This document shows positions 44,490 through 52,601 of a stretch of 64,000 nt of DNA, piece by piece. The translations under genes and the position numbers were made by a program. Numbering within the stretch: the first letter of the stretch is position 1; every line of letters starts with the position of its first letter. Source of the stretch: WHSW01 sp963705955. Its GTDB lineage: Bacteria > Actinomycetota > Thermoleophilia > Solirubrobacterales > 70-9. The DNA is taken from contig CAVPLH010000007.1 of NCBI GenBank assembly GCA_963705955.1, positions 62,001 to 126,000 of the forward strand, written 5' to 3'. Below the pieces are notes generated by a model, which had not been told where the DNA came from, searched no databases, and saw only the letters and a list, made by a program, of their open reading frames with translations.

Positions 44490-45782
44490 TTAGGCGCGGT
44501 CACTATGCCCCGCGGACTCCTGCGTGCCCTGTCGCAGTCGCTCGGCGGGCTCGATGATCCACTCGCGTATATGCCCCACAAGCTCTTCCGACGTTGCGTA
44601 GCGGCGAACATCTGCAACCCAGGGGTATTGGCGGAAGTGCTCGAACATCGCGTACTCGACGTCTTCCTCGCGGAGTAGCGGTATGACCGGCACGGACGGA
44701 AGGTTGGGCACGACGAGCTGTAGTTCCTGCGGCAGGCTCTTCGCATCCGACAGGTCGGCGACTACGAATCTCGCCATGTGCGCCAGCAGCCCGATCGTTT
44801 CGGTCAGGTCCCGCGTGTGCGGCCGCTCGAAGTCGAACACGATTGGTGCCAGGTCCTCACCGCGCAGGGCGTCGGCCAGGGCGTCCAATACGGGCTTGTT
44901 CGCCGGCGTAAAGCGACCGAGAATCAACACGCTCTTGGCCGTCATGGCATCAAGCGCCCGACCGAAATCCTGCCGCGAGAGCATCAGGCTCACGAACTGC
45001 GCCATCTCGATGTTGTCGACCGTGATCGCGAGCTCTTCGTCAAGCGGCGTCACGATCAGGCCGCGTTGGGCGACGTGCTTGCCCATGTAGGTGTCCCAGA
45101 CGGCGGTTCCGTAGACCCGGGCGCCGTCCAGCCGGGTGCCGTAGAAGATCGTTTGTACCAAGCTGGCGAGGGACAGGTTCGCGCCGAGCAGGTCGGCGTG
45201 ATGAAAGTCAGCGAGGTCTAGCTTTGCGCCACTGAGGTTCGCGTTCGCCAGCCGGGCGTGTATGAGTTCCGCGCGGTCGAGCTTGGCTTGACTCAGATCA
45301 GCGTCGCTGAAGTCGGCGCCGAAGAAGTACCCATCCCTGAGATCAGACCGCACAAGCTGGGCGCCTGCGAACCGAGCGCGGCCACCCTTGCACCGCCATA
45401 GGTTGGCGCCCCACAGGTTCGCCGAGGAGAAGTCTGCGCCTGTCAGGTCCGCCAAACTGAGGTTCGCGTGGTAGAGGTCCGCGCCCGTCAAGCGTGCACC
45501 GTCCAGCTTGGCGCCATGCAGAATTGCCTCGCGCAGGAAGGCGCCGGTGAGGTTGGTGTTGGAGAGATCGGCTCCGGTCAGGTCGGCCTTGACGAGTACG
45601 ACGCCGCCGCTTAGCTTGAGCCCGGCGAGATCGGCCCGGGTCAGGTCGATGGGCTCGGTCGGCAACCCTGGGAATATCTTCCCGTCGTCGTAAATGATGC
45701 TGTAGTCGTCCGTGAGCTCTATCGACTTGTTCCATATGCGTCTGCCCCGCCGTAGTAGCTCGACCTGGCTCTCATCCGCCAT
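44490..45782 (-). CDS. Pentapeptide-repeat protein with C-terminal TIR-like domain
   Basis: 430 residues. An N-terminal DESQVELLRRGRRIWNKSIE cap is followed by about 35 pentapeptide repeats (A(D/N)LxX, for example ADLTGADLSNTNLTGAFL), a right-handed quadrilateral helix. After ITVDNIEMAQFVSLML comes a Rossmann-like domain: SVLILGRFTPANKPVLDALA, IVFDFERPHTRDLTETIGLL and ARFVVADLSDAKSLPQELQL. This last pattern resembles TIR/SEFIR-like domains found in bacterial signalling and defence. The start MADESQ fits family members. It is next to another pentapeptide protein and a TIR-WD40 gene. Function is an inference. Confidence 0.75.
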   Translation of the reverse strand: MADESQVELLRRGRRIWNKSIELTDDYSIIYDDGKIFPGLPTEPIDLTRADLAGLKLSGGVVLVKADLTGADLSNTNLTGAFLREAILHGAKLDGARLTGADLYHANLSLADLTGADFSSANLWGANLWRCKGGRARFAGAQLVRSDLRDGYFFGADFSDADLSQAKLDRAELIHARLANANLSGAKLDLADFHHADLLGANLSLASLVQTIFYGTRLDGARVYGTAVWDTYMGKHVAQRGLIVTPLDEELAITVDNIEMAQFVSLMLSRQDFGRALDAMTAKSVLILGRFTPANKPVLDALADALRGEDLAPIVFDFERPHTRDLTETIGLLAHMARFVVADLSDAKSLPQELQLVVPNLPSVPVIPLLREEDVEYAMFEHFRQYPWVADVRRYATSEELVGHIREWIIEPAERLRQGTQESAGHSDRA

Positions 45783-45911
45783 CGCTGCCGCGCCTCGCGC
45801 TTTCTTCCCTTCGACGCTCCACCATGGGACCCTACCGGCGCTGTTCATCACCGTCGATGCTTAGCGTGGTCCGGCATTTCTTGGGGTTGAATCAGCCGCC
45901 GTCGGTCCTGA

Positions 45912-47345
45912 TCAGCATGTGTAATGGGGTGGGACGACGTTTTCGGGCCATCGTGTGTGCTTGTCGGAGTACGGGCGGCCATGTACATGGTCGAGCCGGG
46001 CGCCGCGGAGGTCAGCGCCACAGAGGACCGCACTATCGAGCTTGGCGCCCGACAGCTGCGCTCCGCGTAGGTTGGCTTTGAAGAGCCAGGCGTACCGCAG
46101 GTTCGCGCCGTAGAGCTTTGCATTGAGCAGACGAGCCTTGGCCAGGCTGGCGCCCCGAAGCGTGGCGTTAGACAGGTTCGCGTGGCTCAGGTCCTTGCCG
46201 CGGAGATAGAAGTGGCTTAGGTCTCGGCTTTGCAGGTCCGCACCGGCCAGGTCTCCGCGGAGGCTGAGGCTCGTGGCGAGCGCGCGATTCTTCTGGTTGA
46301 TCGGCCCGTGTTCGTGGTACGTCGGCACCAGGATCCCGCCCGCGATTACGAGTGCAAGTGGGATGGCGAGCCAGGCGAGGCCGCTCCCGCGCACCACGGA
46401 TGCCCGCGCCAGCCATAACAGCCGCACAGAGGCGACCGCCGCGAAGATCCCGAACTCCCAGCGATCATCCGGGTCCACAAGGTCCGTGCGAAGCCCATAG
46501 AAGCCAAGGAACAGCACGCCCACAGCCAACAGCGCCTTGATTGCGAGGTCGAAGGGGAACTCGCCCGGCCGGCGGCAGTCGAGTGCCGCAAAGGTCGCCA
46601 GCTCGAGTTGGCGGATTCGCGTCGCCGCTACGGCTTCGGTCAGCTCCGCGCCCCGTCGCGGCACCCCAAGTCCATCGCGTTGACCGAGAACGAGGCGCGC
46701 GAGCCGATATCCGCTCACCGGCCCGCGGCCGAGCACATACCCGCTCACGGCCAAGCCGACCACGAACGCGAACAACAACTCCAGATCGGCGCCACCGATC
46801 TGCCGCAGCACCGCTCCGAGCGCGCCGGGATCCGGCGTCAGGCCGACGTCCCCCAGCGCCCGCGTCAGCTCCGTCTCACCGCGCTGATCCAGATACAGGT
46901 ACCCGATGAGCCCGTTCGTGACCGCCTGTGTGAGCAGGATCGCGGCGACAACGGCGAACGCGGTCACGAGTCCCGAGGCCGGGGACGGCAGCGACTCCTT
47001 AAACCGCTGCAGGGTCTCGTGGTCCCGTATCTCTCGATCGGTGGGTTCGCCGAGCGCGAGTCGCTGGGCCGCGCCGCGTTCCAGCGCGCCAACCCGACGC
47101 CGCAGCTCGCGCGCCGTCCACCGCTCCACGAACCAGGTTGGGCGGAGGCGCAGATAAATCGCTCGAAGGAGTCGCGCCAGGCGCCCGTGCGTAGGCAACG
47201 TGACCGACGGCGGAGGCTCCCGCGCAAGCCCCCGCGCCTCGCTGTAGGCGGAAAGCAGGTCGGGAACGTTGGCGTCAGATCCCGTCGCCGAATGGTCGGC
47301 TGGCGGGTCCTGATCGGCCTTCTCGTGCGGTCGATTGGGAGCCAT
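45912..47345 (-). CDS. Membrane pentapeptide-repeat protein
   Basis: 477 residues. A cytosolic N-terminal stretch (about 130 residues, Arg/Glu-rich) leads to about six transmembrane helices (for example VTAFAVVAAILLTQAVTNGL and LLAVGVLFLGFYGL). The C-terminal 110 residues are pentapeptide repeats (LRGDLAGADLQSRDLSHFYL, then LSHANLSNATLRGASLAKAR). It probably anchors a pentapeptide helix at the membrane. It has the same direction as, and 129 bases from, the TIR-like pentapeptide gene, so the two may act together. Confidence 0.75.
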   Translation of the reverse strand: MAPNRPHEKADQDPPADHSATGSDANVPDLLSAYSEARGLAREPPPSVTLPTHGRLARLLRAIYLRLRPTWFVERWTARELRRRVGALERGAAQRLALGEPTDREIRDHETLQRFKESLPSPASGLVTAFAVVAAILLTQAVTNGLIGYLYLDQRGETELTRALGDVGLTPDPGALGAVLRQIGGADLELLFAFVVGLAVSGYVLGRGPVSGYRLARLVLGQRDGLGVPRRGAELTEAVAATRIRQLELATFAALDCRRPGEFPFDLAIKALLAVGVLFLGFYGLRTDLVDPDDRWEFGIFAAVASVRLLWLARASVVRGSGLAWLAIPLALVIAGGILVPTYHEHGPINQKNRALATSLSLRGDLAGADLQSRDLSHFYLRGKDLSHANLSNATLRGASLAKARLLNAKLYGANLRYAWLFKANLRGAQLSGAKLDSAVLCGADLRGARLDHVHGRPYSDKHTRWPENVVPPHYTC

Positions 47346-47531
47346 CTCACCCCACCGATCCCGGCGACACGCTGGTCACCGGAGCGGCAAGACCACCCTA
47401 CGCCTGCCAGCGAAGGATGCAACGCGCCTGCCTACCATGTTGCGAAAGGTCGGTTGGGATCGCTGATCGTCGCGCGGGCCGTGTCCAGCGCGACCACCGG
47501 CCACCGCATTCACGCAGTGGCCCGGCAACGT

Positions 47532-47577
47532 GGCTCGACGATCCGTGGGTGGTAGCGAGAGACGAATCGGATTCGAG
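47532..47577 (-). repeat. R element, copy R1
   Basis: Core GGTGGTAGCGAGAGACGAATCGG on the plus strand (written here to 20: GGTGGTAGCGAGAGACGAAT). On the minus strand the core reads RFVSRYHPRIVEPR in one frame. The 47346-47795 gap upstream of the TIR-WD40 gene holds only this element and no convincing gene. Confidence 0.6.
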
Positions 47578-47795
47578 CCTCGTTGCGGTCGCAACCTGCC
47601 TGCAACCCTGGGCCGTTGCTGCGAGCGGATCGACCCCATGCTGTACGAGACTCGCATTCAAGGCGCCGTACCTCTGCAGGGCACCTGTAGCCCTCGCTCC
47701 CGCATGGACGAAGCTGAAGCGCGACACTTGCGCTTGGTGGGTTGACCCGTTCGAGGCGAGTGGTAGCGTCGCCGTGAATCGAAGGACAGTTGATC

Positions 47796-50588
47796 GTGGC
47801 CACGACCACGACACGACGACCAAGGATCTCGACCCCCCGTACTGGCGGCGCCCGCGCTTACGACGCCTTCGTTTCCTACAGCCACGCAGCCGACGGCCGC
47901 CTAGCGCCTGCGCTCCAAGCGGGTCTTCAGTCGCTCGCCAAGCCCTGGTACCGGCGCCGGGCGTTGCGCGTCTTTCGTGACCAGACCAGCCTCTCCGCGT
48001 CCCCGGAGCTGTGGCCGGCGATTGAGGAAGCGCTCTCCCAGGCTCGCTTCTTCGTCCTCTTGGCCTCGCCCGAGTCAGCGGCCTCGCACTGGGTCGACAA
48101 GGAGGTTCGCTGGTGGCGCGAGAACAGGAGCCACGACACCGCTCTGATCGCCCTCACCGGCGGCGAGCTCGGCTGGGATGAGGCGAGCGGGGACTTCGAT
48201 CCCGAGTCGGCGATCCCGCCTGGCCTACGTGGTTGGTTTCCGAGCGAGCCGCTGTGGGTCGATCTGCGCTCGGCGCGAGACGAGCAGGACGTATCGATGC
48301 GCAACGGCCGCTTTCGGGACAGCGTCGGCCAGCTCGCGGCCCCGATGCACGGCCTGCCGAAGGACGAGCTGATCGGTGAGGACATCAGCCAGCATCGCCG
48401 GACGTTGCGGCTCGCCAGGGGCGCCGTGGCGCTTCTCGTGCTGCTCTTGGCGCTCGCCGTTGTCGGTGGAATTGTGGCGCTGGTACAACGCAACCAGGCG
48501 AATGAGCAGAAGCGGCGCGCTCAGTCCCAGGCGCTCGTTGCAAACGCCGGGCAGGCACTTCGCAAGGATCCCGCGCTCAGCACCCGACTTGCAGCGGAGG
48601 CGGTGCAGACCGCGGATACGCCCGAGGCGGAGACCGTGTTGAGAAGGGCCGAGGCCAACATCGGCTATCGGACGTTGCTTGCCGGCCACCGAGAGCTGGT
48701 GTTGAGCGCGACCTTCAGCCCCGACGGCGAGCGGATCGTGACCGGCAGCCAGGACGGCACGGCGCGGATCTGGGATGCGGCGAGCGGCGCCGAGCTCCTG
48801 ACCATACGCAACCCCGGCGGCTGGGTGGGGGGCGGTGCCTTCAGCCCCGACGGCGAGCGGGTCGTGACCGGCAGCCAGGACGGCACGGCGCGGATCTGGG
48901 ATGCGGCGAGCGGCGCCGAGCTCCAGAAACTACCGACAGGAGGGAGGCGGGTTGGGGTGGTCAGCGTCGCCTTCAGCCCCGACGGCGAGCGGATCGTGAC
49001 GGCAACCGGCGACCACGGTACGGCGACGATCTGGGACGCTGAGAGCGGTGCCAGACTCGAGACCCTGCGCGGTCACGGAGGCGCTATCTGGAGCGCGGCC
49101 TTCAGCCCCGACGGTGAGCGGGTCGTGACCCCGGGCGACGACTACGCAGCGCGGATCTGGGATGCGGCGAGCGGCGACGAGGTCCTGACCATACGGAGCC
49201 GTCGCGGATCGGCGAGCGCCGCCTTCAGCCCCGACGGCGAGCGGGTGGTGACCGCGGACGACGACCGCACGGCGCGGATCTGGGACGCCGCAACCGGGGC
49301 CGAGCTCGAGACCCTGCGCGGTCGCGGAGGAGGCGTCTATAGCGCCGCCTTCAGCCCCAATGGGGCACGGGTAGTGACCGCGGGCGGCGACGGAACGGCG
49401 CGGATCTGGGACGCCTCAACCGGGGCCGAGGTCGCGACCCTCCGCGGGCACAAAGGAACCGTCAATAGCGCCGCCTTCAGCCCTGACGGCCAGTGGGTTG
49501 TCACCGCGGGCAACGACGGGAAGGCACTGATCTGGGACGCGACCCGCCACCCGGCGCTCGAGACGCTGCGACGGAAAGACTGGCGCTTCAGCGGCGCCGC
49601 GTTCAGCCCGGACGGGGCGCGGGTCGTAACCGCGGGTACCGACTACAGCCCCGACCACGAGCCGTCCCTGACCGCGACCCCCGACGGCACGGCGACGATC
49701 TGGGACGCGGAGAGCGGCGCCGAGCTCGAAACCCTGCGGGCTCCATCCGGAGAAGTCGTCGCGAGCGCGGCCTTCAGCCCCGACGGCGAGCGGGTCGTGA
49801 CCGCAGGCGACGACTACGCAGCACGGATCTGGGATGCGGCGAGCGGAGCCGAGCTGATGACGATACACAGCCCCGGCGGCTCGGTGAGCGCCGCCTTCAG
49901 CCCCGACGGCAAGCGGGTAGTGACCGCGGGCGACGGCGGAACGGCCCGAATCTGGGACGCGGAGAGCGGCGCCGAGCTGGAGACTCTGCGCGCTGAGGGA
50001 GGCGACGTGGAAAGCGCAGCGTTCAGCCCCGACGGGAAGCGGATCCTGACGAGAAGCCACGGCACGGCGCGGATCTGGGACGCTGCGAGCGGCGCCGAGC
50101 TCGAAACCCTGCGCGCTCCGTACCCAGAGGGCTTCGAGAGCGCGGCCTTCAGCCCAGACGGCGAGCTCGTGGTAACGACGAAGTCGTTTGTTAGTGGCAT
50201 TACGACGGGCAGAACGATGCGCATCTGGGACGTGGCAAGCGGTACCGAGCTGCGGGCCATCCGCGGTCAGGGAGACATGGTCTCGGCGGCGTTCAGCCCG
50301 GACGGCCAGCGGATCGTGACCGCACAGCAGAATCGCGAGCGGACGGCGACGATCTGGGACGCTGCCAGCGGCGGCGAGCTCGAGACTCTGCCCGGTCAGG
50401 GAGGGACGGTCATCAGCGCGGCCTTCAGCCCCGACGGCGAGCGGATCCTGACCACGAGTTCGGGGGGCACGGCCCGGATCTGGGAGTGTGGCGTCGCGTG
50501 CGAACCCGTGCCGGCGTTGCTCGCCTCGGCCCCCCGGCTTGCCGGGACTCTGAGCACCGCCGAACGAGCCCGGTACCTGCCGGAATAG
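47796..50588 (+). CDS. TIR-transmembrane-WD40 repeat protein (14 WD repeats)
   Basis: 930 residues. The TIR domain (about 20-170) has YDAFVSYSHAADGRLAPALQ, VFRDQTSLSASPELWPAIEE and FFVLLASPESAASHWVDKEV, the last carrying a candidate catalytic Glu region. A single transmembrane helix (VALLVLLLALAVVGGIVALV, about 208-230) and a charged linker follow. The rest is 14 WD40 repeats (AFSPDGERVVT...ARIWDAASGAE), enough for two seven-bladed propellers. TIR domains can cleave NAD+ or signal; WD40 domains sense proteins. GTG at 47796 is preferred over TTG 47790 for AAGGA spacing. Repeats are almost identical at DNA level. Confidence 0.85.
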   Translation: MATTTTRRPRISTPRTGGARAYDAFVSYSHAADGRLAPALQAGLQSLAKPWYRRRALRVFRDQTSLSASPELWPAIEEALSQARFFVLLASPESAASHWVDKEVRWWRENRSHDTALIALTGGELGWDEASGDFDPESAIPPGLRGWFPSEPLWVDLRSARDEQDVSMRNGRFRDSVGQLAAPMHGLPKDELIGEDISQHRRTLRLARGAVALLVLLLALAVVGGIVALVQRNQANEQKRRAQSQALVANAGQALRKDPALSTRLAAEAVQTADTPEAETVLRRAEANIGYRTLLAGHRELVLSATFSPDGERIVTGSQDGTARIWDAASGAELLTIRNPGGWVGGGAFSPDGERVVTGSQDGTARIWDAASGAELQKLPTGGRRVGVVSVAFSPDGERIVTATGDHGTATIWDAESGARLETLRGHGGAIWSAAFSPDGERVVTPGDDYAARIWDAASGDEVLTIRSRRGSASAAFSPDGERVVTADDDRTARIWDAATGAELETLRGRGGGVYSAAFSPNGARVVTAGGDGTARIWDASTGAEVATLRGHKGTVNSAAFSPDGQWVVTAGNDGKALIWDATRHPALETLRRKDWRFSGAAFSPDGARVVTAGTDYSPDHEPSLTATPDGTATIWDAESGAELETLRAPSGEVVASAAFSPDGERVVTAGDDYAARIWDAASGAELMTIHSPGGSVSAAFSPDGKRVVTAGDGGTARIWDAESGAELETLRAEGGDVESAAFSPDGKRILTRSHGTARIWDAASGAELETLRAPYPEGFESAAFSPDGELVVTTKSFVSGITTGRTMRIWDVASGTELRAIRGQGDMVSAAFSPDGQRIVTAQQNRERTATIWDAASGGELETLPGQGGTVISAAFSPDGERILTTSSGGTARIWECGVACEPVPALLASAPRLAGTLSTAERARYLPE

Positions 50589-50910
50589 ACAGCTCCGCGG
50601 GCCGAAGGCACAGGACGCGCGGGTCCGGCTCGAGTCGTCGCCGACTAACCCAGGATCCGCGAGGCCCGCTCGACGGCGGATGCACCGAGCGAGGCGACCG
50701 TGGAGGCCTCGACCCGACCGTCGACCACCCGGAACTGCTGCAGGGGCGGCCGGCGAAGTGTGAAAAGCACGAGCGCGGCGGGAGAGCGGCGCGCGGCGAG
50801 GGCCGACATGGTGTGATGCATGGTGCGGAACTCCCCGCTCCGCCCTAAGGCAGCTCCTGAGCACTCGTGGAACGCTGCGCTTTTCCTGCGAAGTTGCACT
50901 TTTAGTCAGG

Positions 50911-51028
50911 CCGCGAGCCGCGCCCGCTCGACTATCCGCGGGTGGTAGCGAGAGACGAATCGGGCCACCTATCGGATTTCGCTTACGACGCATGGCCGCA
51001 GGCGGGACGCTGCTCCATTTCGCGCATT
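50911..51028 (-). repeat. R element, copy R2
   Basis: GCTCGACTATCCGCGGGTGG begins the conserved core; the plus strand continues TAGCGAGAGACGAATCGGGC and CACCTATCGGATTTCGCTTA, ending CTGCTCCATTTCGCGC. On the minus strand GTG-started ARFVSRYHPRIVERARLAA-stop is open. The gap 50589-51077 contains no gene I can support besides this element. Confidence 0.75.
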
Positions 51029-51077
51029 GCGATAGCGAGTCGACATCGGCGAGCAACGCTCGCCGCTTGACGCGCAC

Positions 51078-51503
51078 CTATCGCCGCCGATCGGCGCTTA
51101 GCGCCTTCGAGGCCCGCGCGCCGTTCTTCGCGAGCTCGTCGGCAACTCCGTTCTGCGCCCTGGAAATCCGAGCGAACCTGACCCCCACTGGATACCGGGC
51201 CTTCTGCGCTTCGACCTCCTCCTTGAGCTGGATCAGGTGCTCGGCCCGCGCACGCGATGCCCCAGTGAGGTGGCCGACGACCACCGCCGAGTCCATCCGC
51301 ACGTAAGCCGACGTCGCGCCCGCGTCGGCCGCGGCCCGCAGCGCGTTCCGAACCGCCATGTACTCGGCAACATTGTTCGTCCTGTCGCCGAGCGATTCCG
51401 AGCTGAGCAAGTGCACGCCGCCCATGCCCACGACGACGTACCCCGCCCCGGCGGGACCGCCGTTCGGCATGGCAGCGCCGTCGCTCCAGATGTAGACCCT
51501 CAT
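51078..51503 (-). CDS. RNase H-like protein (ribonuclease HI family)
   Basis: 141 residues. The four acidic catalytic positions are present: Asp in RVYIWSDGAAMPNGG, Glu in NNVAEYMAVRNALR, Asp in AYVRMDSAVVVGHL and Asp in NGVADELAKNG. It would cleave RNA in RNA-DNA hybrids. The start ATG (RVYIWSDG) has GGAG six bases upstream; an in-frame upstream ATG is less well placed. The gene sits between two R elements, so it belongs to the island rather than to replication housekeeping. Confidence 0.85.
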   Translation of the reverse strand: MRVYIWSDGAAMPNGGPAGAGYVVVGMGGVHLLSSESLGDRTNNVAEYMAVRNALRAAADAGATSAYVRMDSAVVVGHLTGASRARAEHLIQLKEEVEAQKARYPVGVRFARISRAQNGVADELAKNGARASKALSADRRR

Positions 51504-51553
51504 TTCTGTCTCCATTCGATCGTCACGCGATCGGGACGGGAAACTACCGGTAG

Positions 51554-51865
51554 GGCTCAGGGGAGCGCCAGGCAGGAAGCGATCAGCAGAACTCAGTCGC
51601 ACGGTTTACGGCCTGGACGATTCCCCTGTTTGGCAATGTAAACACGCTGTGGGCGGTCAGCGAGCGAGTTGAACACGCGGCTGCGGGTCGCCTCGCGCAC
51701 AACGTTGGCGCCACCTCGGTCGATCACACCAAGGGGAAAGAGTGGCTGCGCCACGACGCCATCGAGGAGATCGACTGGAGGGCCGAGTTCTACAGGGCCG
51801 TCTGTGAGACGCTGGCGTTCCTAGGCTATTGCGAGACGAATGCCGGCACTCCAAGGCGAGTGTGA
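51554..51865 (+). pseudogene. Orphan coding fragment lacking a start codon
   Basis: A frame of about 100 codons opens after TAG at 51551 with no ATG, GTG or TTG before protein-like sequence: TIPLFGNVNTLWAVSERVEH, LAHNVGATSVDHTKGKEWLR and EIDWRAEFYRAVCETLAFLG, stop at 51863. Codon bias is coding-like. It must be a 5'-truncated gene or one broken by a frameshift. No family recognised. Confidence 0.4.
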
Positions 51866-51920
51866 GGAAGGCGCCGGCAAGTCCGGTTCGCGGTAGTTGC
51901 GTGTGATGAAGGAGCAAGCC

Positions 51921-52008
51921 GCTCACGCCGGCAGGCGTACTCGCTCAACAATCCGTGCGTGGTAGCGAGGAACGAATCGGGCCCCCGCTATGTCTGTCGG
52001 TACCACGC
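51921..52008 (-). repeat. R element, copy R3 (forms the 3' end of the integrase remnant)
   Basis: ATCCGTGCGTGGTAGCGAGG and AACGAATCGGGCCC match the R core; the second arm reads GTACCACGC. On the minus strand ARFVPRYHARIVERVRLPA-stop is the C-terminus of the integrase fragment, so here the R peptide is fused to a known protein. Confidence 0.75.
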
Positions 52009-52362
52009 TGGAGCCCTCGATCTGGAGGGATTTCGCGCTCTCGAAGGCGTCGGCGACGGCCTCGGAGACGGTCGCCGTGAGTTCAACCCGTCGCTCGGCC
52101 TTGTCGTAGGCGATCTGCAGCTCGAATGACTCGAATACCTGGCGCTTGACCGCGGCTGGGGCCTCGCGCAGTGCCTGATCGAGATCCGGGAGGCGTGCGA
52201 GCTGCGCGGCCAACTCCTCCTCCTCTGCCTCCTGGCGCTCGGCGCCGATCCCGGCCAGCGCCTCCTCGAGCGCCTCCTTCTCCTCCCGCAGCTCGCCGAT
52301 CCGCTCGGAGACGAGCTCGGGTTCGATCCCCTCCTCGAGCGCCTGGACCTGGGCACGTCAAT
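51923..52362 (-). pseudogene. Large serine recombinase (integrase), C-terminal remnant
   Basis: About 145 codons survive; an in-frame TGA sits directly upstream (near 52.36 kb), and no catalytic N-terminus is found. The remnant has the coiled-coil (ELREEKEALEEALAGIGAER) and the C-terminal signature AAVKRQVFESFELQIAYDKA, RRVELTATVSEAVADAFESA of large serine integrases. Full proteins catalyse phage or element integration at att sites. The last 20 codons are the R element, which suggests that integration exchanged the gene's 3' end with a chromosomal att site. Confidence 0.75.
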
Positions 52363-52601
52363 CCCAACCGCGCGCGAACACGGACCCGCGGCATTCTCCA
52401 CTAGAGGTCGCGGTGCTCTTCCGCGGGCAGAGCGCATCGCTAGACCGTCCCTCTATTCGCGGATAAAGTGAGCGTCGTGATTGCTCACGACCTCCGATAC
52501 TCCAACAGGCTCTCGGCACGACCCTCCTCCCCGCGCCTTCGCGATGGTCGTCAGCCCTGGGGTGTCTCGCGTGGAGGTCCCGGATTGGCGAACGCGGAGC
52601 G

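Noticed and set aside
47796..50588. STAND/NLR-type ATPase between TIR and WD40
   Set aside because: No Walker A or NB-ARC motif exists between the TIR domain and the first WD repeat; only a transmembrane helix and linker are present.
50645..50899. Small minus-strand gene of about 84 codons between the TIR-WD40 gene and R2
   Set aside because: The C-terminal half looks somewhat protein-like, but the start region is poor, no ribosome site is seen and no family is recognised.
49416..51077. Minus-strand frame of 553 codons opposite the WD40 repeats
   Set aside because: Its repetitive character merely mirrors the WD40 DNA repeats, and it has no start with ribosome site.
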